Assembly (NCBI GenBank): GCA_031261065.1
Contig: JAISKD010000009.1
Location: forward strand, 1-49,592
Length of the DNA: 49,592 bases
From: Mycoplasmataceae bacterium
GTDB lineage: Bacteria > Bacillota_I > Bacilli_A > Mycoplasmatales > Mycoplasmoidaceae
Direction of reading: 5' to 3'
Position numbers and translations under genes: made by a program. Shown piece by piece: positions 32,744 to 43,909 of this stretch; within the stretch, counting starts at the first letter, position 1; every line of letters begins with the position of its first letter. Below the pieces are notes generated by a model, which saw nothing but the letters and a program-made list of their open reading frames with translations, was not told the DNA's origin and made no database searches.

Positions 32744-33068
32744 GATTCTGATATACCTTACACTTCATTTATAAAAAAATAAAGCTAAAAAATAAATGTT
32801 TATTTCCTATATATTTGTATATAGTAGTTGCAAAAATATAGTTAATTAAAATACAAATATCATTATTTTCATAGTTGTTCTTGAGATTTTAATTGAACTA
32901 GATTGACCTTCTCACCATATGTTATTTTAGATTATGGTATTGCACAGATACATCACCCTGTGCTATATTAAGGTTGTTTAACATGTGCTTGGCCTCGCAC
33001 ATGTTAATACACACATAAATATATTTTTTATATATTTTTTATATAATTTATATATAAAGTACTAAATT
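32744..33068. promoter_or_regulatory. Divergent surface-gene control region with two inverted repeats
   Basis: No gene is visible. 32744-32790 matches the 5' flank of the other ~900-residue paralogue. A perfect 11-bp inverted repeat TTAACATGTGC / GCACATGTTAA (arms 32978-32988 and 32997-33007) and a smaller GCACAG / CTGTGC (arms 32942-32947 and 32958-32963) stand between the two divergent surface genes. Neither hairpin has a T-run directly after it, so an operator or attenuator is as likely as a terminator. TATAAA about ten bases before 33069 is the probable -10 of the lipoprotein gene. Confidence 0.6.
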
Positions 33069-36000
33069 ATGAAGAAGCAAAAGAAGTCTAATAAAAAATT
33101 ATGAATGATCCTATGTGGAGCATTTGGAGTTGTTGCTCTAGCTGCAGCAGTTACTATTCCACTAGTTTTTGCGTGTAATAGAACATCAAACCCTATCAGT
33201 TATGAAATAGATGGTAGTCCTGTTGTTGAATATGGAAATACAGTTACCATAACTGCTAGCAGCAAGAAAATAGAGGCAGGTAAAGAGTTTTCTCTAGGTA
33301 TCAAGGATGATACAGATAAAACTAAAATAAATGAGTTAAGTAGTAATGGTTTGGAAATTTCTTATTCTGGTGAATATGATGAAACAATCAGTATTCACAA
33401 CATTAATACTACTGATGGTAATATTAATGTTCAAAACTTTGTACTTTTCTATGGAAGTTCTTCTAAAAATATTAAAGAGAATTTTATATTTAAAGAAGAT
33501 GCAGCTGCAGATTTAAAGGAAATGAGTCTTTCAATCTATAACACAGAGTTCGGAGATGATAGTAACTATGTAAGTTATGGTTATCAATTAGTGATTACTG
33601 CAACAACTTCTCACTTGCATGAAAACAATTATTGAAAATACGATAATGATTTTGATAACTGACCGGCATATATAATTCCGAGTTTTTCAGCTTCTCCCAC
33701 TAATACACTTACTCTTTCGCTTAGTGAAGACGCTCCTGCGGATGTTGAAATTCCTGCTGGCTCAATTACTTGTACTAATGAAGATGTAGTAACTCCATTA
33801 GACCAAACTATTACTTTTGAGAAAAAGTTTGTACCGTTTGTGAGTCCGCAACAAATACTTGTGAAAGATTCGGGAAACGGCGACTCAAAAACATATGAAA
33901 TTTATGATTCAACTGATCTTGCATTCGCTACTTTATTATGTAATTCTGCTTCAGATAGTACATCAATAACTTTCAGAGTAATTGATGGTGATACATTCGC
34001 AGATGAAGCGATAACAAAATCTGACATCTTAGGTGTTACTTTTTCTGGTAATACTGCAAAAGATAATGTTGAGATTGGCACTACAGATGTATCGTTGAAC
34101 AATATAGGTGACAATTTCTTACAAAATTGTACTAGTTTCGACTCACCATTAGCCTTTCCTTATACTTTAGTACCAATAGATTCTTACGGTAAAGCAATTG
34201 GAGATAATTTTATGAATGGTTGTACAAGTTTTAACAAACCATTACTTTTCCCTAATGGTATTGACGGAAAGATCGGTACAAACTTTATGCAAGGATGTAC
34301 AACTTTCGATCATAGTCTATCTTTACAGGGTAACTGTACTGAAATAGGTGCACACTTTATGGAAGGCTGTTTAGCTTTTAATCAAAATATAGGCTTACCA
34401 ACTGGTCTTACACTAATAGACGATTACTTCTTGACTGGATGTGCTCTATACAACAAAACAATATCTATTCCTAGCGGTGTAAAGAATATTAAAGATTATT
34501 TTTTATCTGGTTGTGTAGCCTATAATGAAGAAATTAGTATGCCTGACGGTCTTTTAGGAATTGGCAAAAATTTCTTGGATAGTTGCACTGCCTACAATCA
34601 AGTTATTAATCTAGGTAATAGCCTAAATGGAATTGGTCAAAATTTCTTAAATGGTTGTATCGCTTATGATTCTGACTTAACATTGCCAAACTCATTGATT
34701 ACGATAGCCTCTGGTTTTATACATAACTGTAATGCAATGACACGTACAATTTCATTTGGAGCGTTTAATGCGAACGGTCTTATAGCGGACGATCTTAACT
34801 TTTCAACAGAAAGAGAGGATGCTCCGTGTTACACACAAATGATAAGAATTACTGGTGAAAATGCAGAAGTAATTAAGCAACAGAATCAAGATAGAGATGC
34901 ATCTCCATTTAGGAGATTAAATATACCAAATCAAACAGCTTCCATTACTCTTACTAATGGTACACAGTATTACCTTTCTGACAGTAACGCCAATATCTCT
35001 GCATCATTATGTAGCACAGGTTGATTTGAACCGTCAGCATCTTCAACTGTTACGGTTAATACTGTTGCATTGGGAGCGCTTACTGTAAAAAGAAGTGAAA
35101 TTAAAGGCTTAGTCTTTAATGCTAATAATGATAATTCATTAACTAAAATAGGCAAGTATTTCCTTGATAATTGTACATCATTCAACTCAACCTTTGTTCT
35201 TCCAAATTCTGTAACCGATATCGATGACTGTTTCATGAAAAACTGTTCTTCATTTAACTCGTATATATATTTCCCTAACAATAGTGCACTTGATGAAATT
35301 GAAGCAAGTTTCATGGAAGGCTGTAAAGCCTTCAATAAACCATTAAAGCTTCCATCACAACTTAGGGATATTGGTTCTATCTTCTTATCTAACTGTCAAA
35401 ACTTTAATCAACAGTTAAATATACCAAGAAGTGTAACAAGAATTGACGGAGATAATTTCTTGAGTAAATGTTATAATTACACCTCAACAGTTTGTTTTAT
35501 GGATTTAGGCGCTAATGTGTTCGAAACGCAATTGCCAACTACTTTCCTCGCTATGGACAAAGATTGCCCCGCCTCTACTAAAGGAATACATATAAAAGGA
35601 ACACAACGTGCTGCTATACATAATAAATATAAAGATGCCGATTATGGTATAGCAGGAGGAAAACGTAAATTGCTTGAAACACAATGTAACGTAAAATATA
35701 GCGGCGACAATGAAACTATGGATGTTGTTGAAGATGATAATTATGTAGCGAACATGATAACAACAGGCAACGGGACAATACATACATGTACAGGAGGTGT
35801 TGAGTCATGGAATCAGCCATACTGCACACATGTAGATTTTGGAAATGATGGAACATTGGTGTCTATTCCTGACTACTTTTTAGCAAACAACCCTCAAAGT
35901 ATGCGATATGGTGCCAACTTTGCCGACGGCGGTGTACTTGTATTACCCAATTCTGTCACAACAATTGGCGATTATTTCATGCAATCTGACCTATCTTGAG

Positions 36001-36470
36001 ATCCACCGGCGCTTAATCTAATGTTGCCTAATACCATAACATCGATAGGTAGTGGATTTATGGTCAACAGTAAAACATTTAACTGTGTGCTAAATATTCC
36101 AAACGTTAAAACAATAGGTGCCGCTTTCCTTATGAATTGCACAGGCTATGATCAAAGTATAACCATTCCATCCACTATTACTTCAATTGGACAAGGCATG
36201 ATGTATGGCTGTTGAGATTACTCAACAAAAACTGATCCATTTTCAGTGATTGATTTATCAAATGTGTCCGGTATAAATGTGTTCACGACTTTGGATGATC
36301 CGACCGCATTTAGTGCTATTGGTTCTGGCACTTCTCCGTCTTATACAAATGGCATCCATATTTTAGTTAAGGATGTGACCGCACAGACAGCATTCCAAGA
36401 ACAATTCCCGGATATCAGCGACGGTGGTATGCTACTTTGAAGACATTTTATCGTAGATATCAAATCTTAG
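33069..36470 (+). CDS. BspA-like LRR lipoprotein, first tandem copy
   Basis: 1133 residues. MKKQKKSNKK, a hydrophobic stretch and LVFAC (lipobox, Cys36) mark a lipoprotein. Residues ~40-250 are beta-rich and contain EFGDDSNYVSYGYQL. From about residue 330 come more than a dozen repeats of about 23 residues with the pattern I-G-x-x-F-(M/L)-x-(G/N)-C-x-x-(F/Y)-N-x-x-(L/I)-x-(L/F)-P, a BspA/LRR_5 variant. Two blocks of repeats are separated by a spacer with KGIHIKGTQRAAIHNK. Trp is encoded by TGA at several places. The second copy at 36800 is collinear and very similar, with the same membrane segment. Adhesion or host interaction is inferred from the family. Confidence 0.92.
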
Positions 36471-36509
36471 TCCACCAACCCCAACCCACTGCCCAACAAT
36501 CTCATCCTA

Positions 36510-36515
36510 TATAAT
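36510..36515 (+). promoter_or_regulatory. -10 box of the zinc-ribbon gene, leaderless spacing
   Basis: TATAAT, ATTTCT, then the ATG at 36522: the six-base spacing seen at clpB and others. Confidence 0.6.
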
Positions 36516-36521
36516 ATTTCT

Positions 36522-36731
36522 ATGTGTATTTTCTATAAGGACATAGATAGTAATACTAATATTAAGTGTCCTAAGTGTGGGTCTTCTAATATCATGATTA
36601 GGAAGAAAACACGAAGACACGGTTATGGTTGAGGACCATCTTCTTTATTCATACCTAAAGATATAGTTATATGTAAGTGTAAAGACTGTAAAAATAAGTG
36701 AGAAATCAAGAATAAAGATCTTGATCAATAG
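36522..36731 (+). CDS. Small zinc-ribbon protein
   Basis: 69 residues. CPKCG near residues 15-19 and C-x-C-x-x-C (CKCKDC, around residues 54-59) supply at least four Cys in the spacing of a zinc ribbon, with a basic, aromatic linker (RKKTRRHGYGWGPSSLF). Two TGA codons encode Trp. Small zinc ribbons of this kind bind nucleic acid or are chaperone-like; no family can be named. It sits 51 bp after the lipoprotein stop but has its own leaderless promoter. A decayed copy lies at the same position after the second lipoprotein (40199-40290), so the pair lipoprotein + zinc ribbon was duplicated together. Confidence 0.78.
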
Positions 36732-36799
36732 AATACTTTTACTTATTTAATAAATCACTTATTTTAGTCTTATTATCATATAATATATGAATACTAATT

Positions 36800-39700
36800 A
36801 TGAAAAAACAAAAGAAATCTAATAAAAAATTATTAATGATCCTATTTGGAGCGCTAGGAGTTGTTGCTCTAGCTGCAGGTATTACTATTCCATTAGTTTT
36901 TGCATGTAATAAGAATGGTAACACACCAGCAACTACTGTTGACTACAATGTAGAAGGTAGCCCTGTTGTTAACTATGGAAATACAATTACAATAAATGCT
37001 AGTGCTTCAAAATTAGTAGAAGGTAAATTATTTACTTTAGGTGTCAAGGATGATGATGAAGCTAAAACAGCATATAACGGTTTAACTAGTAGTGGTTTGG
37101 AAGTTAGTTTTAGTGGTGACTATAATGAAACAATTACTATTGAGAATATTAATACTACAGAAGGAGATATTAATGTTTCAAACTTTGTACTTTGATATGG
37201 AACTGCTCATAAAGATATGGTTGAAAACTTTATATTTAAAGAAGATACAGCGGAAGAGGCGACCGATATGAGTCTTTCGATTTATAACACTGAGTTCGGA
37301 GATGATAGTAACTATGTAAGTTATGGTTATCAATTAAAAATTACGGCAACAACTACCCACTTACATGGAGAAAATGCTTGGGAGTATAATAATACTTTTA
37401 CTTGACCAGAATGAATAAATGTGGGTGATACAGAACTCCCTGATACAATCATTCTCTCGCTTAAGGATGGTGCTCCTTTGGATGTTACAATTGATGCTGG
37501 GTTAATTTCTTGTACTAATGAAGATGTAGAAGTATCATTAGACCAGGATATCGTTTTTGAGAAAAAGTTTACACCATTTATCAGCCCGCAAGAAATAGTT
37601 GTGGATGAGGGTGGTAACGGCACACCAAAAATGTATAAAATCGCTAATTCAACCGATGCTGCTTTTGCTGCTGAATTATGTAGTGATACGGCAGCTGATA
37701 CAAAACTAGTGTTTACTGTAATTGAGGAACAAAGTACTGGAACATTAGAAGTGGACAAAAAAGATATCTTAGGTATTACTTTTTCTGGTAATACTGCAAC
37801 AGATAGTGAACTCCCAGTAGATGTATCATTAAAATCTATAGGTGACAATTTCTTAATGAATTGTGATCATTTCAACTCGCCATTAGCTTTCCCTAATACC
37901 TTAATTCCAAATGGTAGCGACCCCGCAATTGGAAGTAATTTCATGAGAGGTTGTACAAGTTTTAACAAACCATTACTTTTCCCTGAAGGTATTGACGGGA
38001 AGATCGGCACCTATTTTATGAATGACTGTACTGATTTTAATCATAGTCTATCTTTACAAGGTAACTGTAATGAAATAGGTGCAAACTTTATGAATGGTTG
38101 TACAAATTTTAACCAAAATATAGGTTTACCTAATGGTCTCGCAACAATAGATGATAACTTCTTGGCTGGGTGTGCTGACTATAACAAAACAATATCTATT
38201 CCTAGTGGTGTAAAAAATATTAAAAATTATTTTTTATCTGGTTGCACAGCCTATAATGAAGAAATTAGTATGCCAGACGGGCTTACACGAATTGATAATT
38301 ATTTTTTATCCGGTTGTACAAGCTATAATCAAGTTATTAATCTAGGAGAAAGCCTAGAAGGAATTTACCAATATTTCTTAAATGGTTGCGCCTCTTATGA
38401 TTGTGATTTAACATTGCCGAACTCATTGCATGTAATAGATATTGGTTTCATGCATAACTGCAATGCAATGACACGTACTATTTCATTTGGAACATCATTT
38501 GATGCGAACCATCTTGCAATTAGCAATGATAATTTTTCTACAACGGATCCATCAGCTCCATGTTATGTGCAAGGAATAAGAATTACTGGTACAAATGCAG
38601 GAGGAATTATAAATAATAATCCAAATAGTTTAGTAGATCCATACAGAAACATATCTATACCAACCCAAACCGCATCCATCACTCTTACTGATGGTTCGCA
38701 GTATTACCTTTCTGACAACAATAACAATATCTCCAAAGCATTATGTGCCTCGAGTGAACCATCAACGTCATCAAACGTTACAGTTAATACGGTTGCATTA
38801 GGTGCACTGACTGTAAAGAGAAATCAAATTAAAGGTTTAGTCTTTAATAATGCCGCTGATACTTCATTAAAAGATATCGGCAAGTACTTCCTTGACAATT
38901 GTTCATCATTCAACACTGTCTTGACTCTTCCAAATTCTGTTATTAATATTGACGACTGTTTCATGAAAAATTGTACTTCATTTAACTCATATTTATATTT
39001 CCCTGTCAATAGTGCACTTGATGAAATTGAAGCAAGTTTTATGGATGGTTGCAAAGCCTTTAATAAGCCAATAGTTCTTCCGGCGAGTCTTACTGATATT
39101 GGTTCTATCTTCATGTCAGGGTGTCAAAGTTTTAATCAACAATTAAACATACCACGAAGCGTAAATAGTCTTGATGGAGATAATTTCTTGAGTAATTGTT
39201 ATAATTTCACTTCAACTGTTTGTTTTATGGATATGGGTACTGGTATATTCAAGAATATGCAATTGCCTACCACTTTTCTTGCCATGGATAAAGATTGCAA
39301 CGCCTTCACTAAAGGAATACATATAAAAGGGACACAACGTGCTGCCATACATAATAAATTTCCGAATAACGATTTTGGTATATTCGGTGGAAAACGTAAA
39401 TTGCTTGAAATAGAAAGTGATGTAACGTATGCCAATAACGCGCCAGCAACAAATATTGTTGAAGATGATAACTTTTTAGCAAGTGTAATAGCAAAAGGCG
39501 GAGGAACAATACACGATTGTACAGGGAATGATGGTTCATGAAGTGGTAAAATGTGTACAAATGTTGTTTTTGCAAACGACGGAACATTAACTTCTATTCC
39601 TGACAATTTTTTAAGCGAACCAACTTCCAGTAACGTGAAATATTCTGGCAACCTTGTGTTACCAAATTCCGTTACAACGATCGGTAATAATTTCATGAAT

Positions 39701-40174
39701 GGAATATTCCCGGATGTTCATACTGAATTTCATCTAACTCTTCCTAGCACCATAACAACGATTGGTGATGGATTTATGAAGAATAATTTAGACTTTAATG
39801 ATGTTTTAAATCTTTCAAAAGTTAAGACAATAGGAAATTCTTTCCTCGAGGGCTGCAAAAACTACGATCAAGACATAACTATTCCTGACACCATAACTTC
39901 TATTGGGCTTGGCATGATGACTGGTTGTGATAATTACTCAGGAACGGGAACTTATCCGACGCTCAATTTAAGAAATATATCAGGTATAAATGTATTTGCG
40001 GATAGTGACGGCTCTGACAATCAGACTTTTATCGCCACCAATATCAATGTCCTCGTTTATACTTCGGGCTTACATATTTTGGTTCATGACGCAGCTATAC
40101 AAAGTGTGTTTGCATCTAAATTCCCAAATATGAGTGGCGTCCCTTATTCTAGAAACTTAATTGTAAATTGTTAA
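36800..40174 (+). CDS. BspA-like LRR lipoprotein, second tandem copy
   Basis: 1124 residues. Same signal peptide with LVFAC and Cys36 as the copy at 33069, same beta-rich head with EFGDDSNYVSYGYQL, same two LRR blocks and the spacer KGIHIKGTQRAAIHNK. Differences cluster in the N-terminal linker after the Cys and in the last LRR block, where this copy is shorter after IPDTITSIGLGMMTGC. Many repeats are closely matched between the copies, which makes gene conversion likely. A TATAAT lies 15 bases before the ATG. It is probably surface-exposed, with adhesion inferred from the BspA family. The two copies could serve as a recombination pair for antigenic variation. Confidence 0.92.
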
Positions 40175-40198
40175 TCTTAGTTTATTAACTACAATCCA

Positions 40199-40290
40199 CC
40201 GGTCGATCATCTCTTTATTCATATCTAAAGATACATTTATATGTGGGTGCAAATACTGTAAAAACAAGTGAGGATCTTGATTGTTGGAAT
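40199..40290 (+). pseudogene. Decayed copy of the zinc-ribbon gene
   Basis: The plus strand reads SSLFISKDTFICGCKYCKNKW, matching SSLFIPKDIVICKCKDCKNKW of the intact gene at 36522. The first half, with the CPKCG pair and the start codon, is missing and the frame after KW diverges. The fragment follows the second lipoprotein just as the intact gene follows the first. Confidence 0.8.
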
Positions 40291-40382
40291 AATTTCATTT
40301 ATTTTATAAATGCGGCTATCGACCATCTTTACTACCTTTTCATTAAATGTATACAAATGATTACATTTTATCATTTTTACTA

Positions 40383-40388
40383 TATAAT
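40383..40388 (+). promoter_or_regulatory. -10 box of the small two-gene operon, leaderless spacing
   Basis: TATAAT, AAGTGT, then the ATG at 40395. The second gene of the pair instead has a strong Shine-Dalgarno site, as expected for an internal gene. Confidence 0.65.
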
Positions 40389-40394
40389 AAGTGT

Positions 40395-40595
40395 ATGAAT
40401 AAAGATATTAATAAGATTGTTCCATCAAAAAATGAATTAAAAATAGGAACTGGTAGTAAAACCAAAGTATTAACTTTTAGAGTTGATACAGAACTATATA
40501 ACTGAATAGCAAAAACTTCTAAAGAATATAATATGTCTCCGGCAGACTTTTGCCGTTCAATTTTATTTCTATCTTCTAAGAAAGGAGATAAATAA
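40395..40595 (+). CDS. Small ribbon-helix-helix-like protein
   Basis: 66 residues. After a Lys-rich N-terminus, KVLTFRVDTELYNWIAKT followed by EYNMSPADFCRSILFL has the strand-helix-helix pattern of Arc/CopG/MetJ-type DNA-binding proteins: a beta strand with alternating polar residues, then two amphipathic helices. One TGA encodes Trp. The stop overlaps the start of the next gene as TAATG. A small RHH protein translated in tandem with another small protein is typical of toxin-antitoxin and plasmid-maintenance operons; the fold call is from pattern only. Confidence 0.65.
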
Positions 40596-40771
40596 TGAAG
40601 ACATATATAAATAAAAATAAAGAAGTTAAAGTTACTAGTGCTGATTATAAAGATATTGTTAAAGCTTTTCAATTAAGCTTGTCATCTGTTAGATCTGACA
40701 AAGAGCTTATGGCTTGAATGGAACTTGTTGCTAAATCTTATGAACTTTCTAAGAAAGCTAATTTGAATTAA
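40595..40771 (+). CDS. Small protein, second gene of a two-gene operon
   Basis: 58 residues. AAAGGAG lies eight bases before the ATG, one of the few strong Shine-Dalgarno sites in the window, inside the end of the preceding gene. The protein is Lys-rich and predicted mostly helical (DYKDIVKAFQLSLSSVRSDK then LMAWMELVAKSYELSKKA). No signal peptide or motif is recognised. It is translationally coupled to the RHH-like gene and is presumably its functional partner. Confidence 0.6.
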
Positions 40772-40819
40772 ATAAAAGAAATAATAAGTAAAATCGCTTT
40801 CTCCGTGATATTATAGTGT

Positions 40820-41257
40820 ATGGAGAATAACAAAGAACTTAAATATGAGTTAGAAATGATTGATGGAGAAAAACATTATTTTGATTCAAAACATATTTAT
40901 GATAAATTTATAAAGAAATATAATACTGATAGTTATTTTATGATTGTAAGCGATAAGAGATGAATTAGTGTTAAACAAATGAAAAGTGGCATTAATCCAT
41001 CTGATAATGACACTGAATATATTTCAGACCATGACCTACTTGTTGCTGACCACGAACTTCTTGTTGCAGACCATAAGATTCTAATCGAACTTGTTAAACG
41101 TCAAGATTCAGATCACGAACTTCTAGTTACTTTTATTAAATATGTTACTGATTTTATCACCGAACAGAGGGAATTTAATGCTAAGCAGTTGGAGTTCAAT
41201 GAGTCAATCATTAAAAGACTTGATAACATTGTTGCCAAAAATAATTTAATAGAATAA
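40820..41257 (+). CDS. Coiled-coil protein with DHELLV repeats
   Basis: 145 residues; one TGA Trp near residue 48 joins the halves. The N-terminal ~55 residues form a small mixed domain (ELKYELEMIDGEKHYFDSKH, ending in DKRWISVKQMK). Residues ~65-100 contain repeats of (D/S)DH(E/D)LLVA, then a long helix to the C-terminus, KRLDNIVAKNNLIE. The ending resembles those of the two coiled-coil proteins at 13928-14351 (ARNNLH and FRNNLH), so the three may belong to one modular family. A TATTAT lies five bases before the ATG. Function unknown. Confidence 0.72.
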
Positions 41258-41261
41258 ATCG

Positions 41262-42713
41262 CTATCCTTTATTTACGATTATTGGAGTACCCATGTTTGG
41301 TCCATAACCATATGTTGAAATTTTAGATATTCCATCTGATGTTGCTCGTGCTAATAAAGAATTAAAATCTTCAGGCGTAGCAGAGGGATCCATATAGATT
41401 GTGTTTATATACATACTACTAAATATGTTTCCATATCAGTGTTTTCCTGGAGAAGTTGCAGAGTCGTTGTCTAATATTATTTCAGATATATCAGTAATGT
41501 TCCAATATAAAATATTTATTTGCGATGAAGCAAATGTTGCTCAAGTGAGCTTTTCAATTGAGTTTGGGAGAGCTAATGATCCAAATGACTTTCCATCTGC
41601 TCCATTAATGTCTAAAGCAGTATTATCAACACCACCATAATTTGTTGCATCTCCCATATTTCAACGCCCAATGCTTCAATGGCCTAGCGTGTCTAACTTA
41701 ACAAAGTTTCTTAAATCAATATCACATTCAAAATATGATGTCTCAAATACGTCATCAGGTCATCAAGTTAATGACTCACAATGTGCTGGTGGTATAAATG
41801 CCTTAACAACACCACCATAAAACCAATATCCAGTATTTTTTACTTCGTTATCTTCTCGTTCTTCATATAAGTTTTGACAATCACTAAGATCGATATATAC
41901 TCTGTTTCTATTTGTATTATCTGAAGGTGAACATAATTTAGAACCCTGTTGGTAAAATGCTTGTATTTGAAGATTAACCATACTCTTATTTAGTTTAATT
42001 ACCACATTAGTTTGGTTCTGCGGCTGTGGTAAATTACCATAGTAAAATGCTTTTGTGTAGATCGTAGTAACTGCATATTCTACTCCACCAATTTCATATG
42101 TGTCATTAGGATAAATTACTCACGCCGATTCTCCTGAACCTTGTAATGTTTGTTGAATAGCATTACCACTAAAACCATTTATTGTTAGAGTATGATTATG
42201 ATCATCTTTAGAATAAGTAAAATCACTTAATGGATTAGGAGAGAATTGACCAAAATTAAAATCTGTAGGATTTGGTCTTGAGTTAATTACACTTAACGGT
42301 GGTAAGTCAATTATGTTGATTGTAATTTCATCACTAGTGATCTCTAATCCATCTTTTAAATCATTAGCATTTACTTTAAATTTGTATTCCCCCTTTGCGA
42401 TTGTTGACTCTCATGTTAGCTTGCCACTAGCGTCAATCTTAAAACTATCGTCTACAATTTGAGAGTCACCGTCTACAATAGAGTATTCCACATTAGTGGG
42501 TATGGTATCTAAATCAGTAATGGTTTGAAAAGTTCTTTTCATTGTACCTTCATAACCATGATAGCCCACATCACCATATACGGCCTCAGAAAATGATAGA
42601 CTAGTAGGCTTTGGTGCATCTGATGTACATGATGATGAAAACATAACTAAAGTTAATGATAAAAAAGTAAGCGCTGGTAGAAACATCAGTGAAAGAATAT
42701 TTAATTTTTTCAT
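41262..42713 (-). CDS. Surface lipoprotein
   Basis: 483 residues. Basic start, hydrophobic stretch and FSSSC (Cys29) form a lipoprotein signal. The N-terminal ~120 residues, with SLSFSEAVYGDVG and EYKFKVNANDLKDGLE, look like Ig-like or cadherin-like beta modules. The rest, with motifs such as VDNTALDINGADGKSFG and a Trp- and Asn-rich C-terminal half, recalls degenerate LRR surface proteins. No enzymatic motif is seen. A TATGAT lies eight bases before the ATG. The stop is four bases from that of the convergent coiled-coil gene. Many TGA Trp codons are present. Confidence 0.82.
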
Positions 42714-42790
42714 ATATATTTATCATACACCATTAAATGATATATTATTAAATACGTTCTACCATACGCTAGATTTAAATATATCCAAAA

Positions 42791-43435
42791 TTAACTTGGA
42801 TGCTTATCATGTTTTTTTGATTTATGAGACTTTTTCTCGGTAGTATTGAATATTAGTTTACAATTTAGAAATTGTCTGTTACGATTCAGATCATTCTTTA
42901 ATTCAATTGTCTTAAATGCTAACCGATCAAAGAAGTCTCATGTAACGACTCAAGCTAACACCATAAATATATCTCAGATGATACTTCACATAACTGCGAT
43001 GTTTTTACTATCTTCACTATTTGCAGCATATTTACCAATGAAATAATCCGCTAGTGCTAGTCCAACAAAAAGAATTAATGCAGCAATTCCTAAATATACA
43101 CATTGCCAGAAGTTCTTACGTCCCTCATTGTGAATACTAATTCTCCTTATTTCATAATACTTTCTAAATGAATCTGTAAATTCTTTTTGATTCTCTTTTG
43201 TTGTCTTATCAGTTGTGTGAACGTTAATAACAAAGTTTGCATGTTTACGTTCACCACTAACTGCTTCACCTAAATCTTCATAGAACTCATTAAGGTATGA
43301 TACATTACCATTTAATGTGTATGGAAGTTTAATTTGGTCAACGTCACTTATCTTGATATCAAAAAGAACATCACCATTTTCTTGCTTCTGGCCAATAGAT
43401 CTTTTTCTCTTAAATATTTTAGTAAAATTAAACAT
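42791..43435 (-). CDS. Two-helix membrane protein with basic tail
   Basis: 214 residues. A hydrophilic N-terminal ~110 residues (FKRKRSIGQKQENGD, then GERKHANFVINVHTT) is followed by two membrane helices (about 113-133 and 148-170; the second is Trp-rich) separated by a short loop. A Lys/His-rich tail KKSHKSKKHDKHPS ends it. Both termini are probably cytoplasmic. The start is supported by AAGGA nine bases upstream and TATAAT further up. I do not recognise the family; two-TM proteins with such cytosolic domains include effector-type proteins, but no nucleotide-sensor partner is adjacent. Confidence 0.75.
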
Positions 43436-43557
43436 TTGCTTCCTTATTAGTATTATATCTCGCTTAATTTTTAACCTTTACTAAAGTAAACAATATATTT
43501 ATGAGTTAACTGGTTTTTATTAGTAATTCTCTTTATAATACATATGAAAGGAAAAAT

Positions 43558-43815
43558 ATGGCAAAAACAATTAACCCAGCTCTATCAAAACCCCTTCAGC
43601 CTCAACCAAAACTTGCCGCTGTTGTTGGTAATGCTCCATTAGCTAGATCTGAAGCAATCAAAAAAGTTTGAGATTACATCAAGAAAAATGGTCTTCAAGA
43701 TAAAGTTGACAAAAGAAGTATTAATGCTGATGCAACTCTATTAGCATTGTTCGATGGTAAGAAACAAATTACAATGTTTCAACTAGCTAAGTACATTAGT
43801 GCAAACCTTAAGTAA
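43558..43815 (+). CDS. SWIB/MDM2-domain protein
   Basis: 85 residues. After a Pro/Gln-rich stretch, PLARSEAIKKVWDYIKKNGL, KRSINADATLLALFDGKKQI and TMFQLAKYISANL match the whole SWIB/MDM2 fold in order. In eukaryotes SWIB domains sit in chromatin remodellers; in bacteria they are best known in Chlamydia, where they accompany histone-like proteins and topoisomerase I. Role here is unknown; a link to nucleoid compaction is inference, helped by the Lys/Ala-rich protein at the window start. One TGA encodes Trp. Good Shine-Dalgarno AAAGGA eight bases before the ATG, and its own terminator. Confidence 0.93.
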
Positions 43816-43834
43816 TCTCTAATTAGTTACTTAG

Positions 43835-43864
43835 AAAAAAGAACCAGCAATGGTTCTTTTTTTT
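43835..43864 (+). terminator. Rho-independent terminator of the SWIB gene
   Basis: AAAAAAGAACC pairs with GGTTCTTTTTT around a six-base loop, followed by more T. A strong, symmetrical example. Confidence 0.9.
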
Positions 43865-43909
43865 GTGCCTATAAATATATTGCAAGATTAAAAAGTTAAA
43901 ATAAAATAT

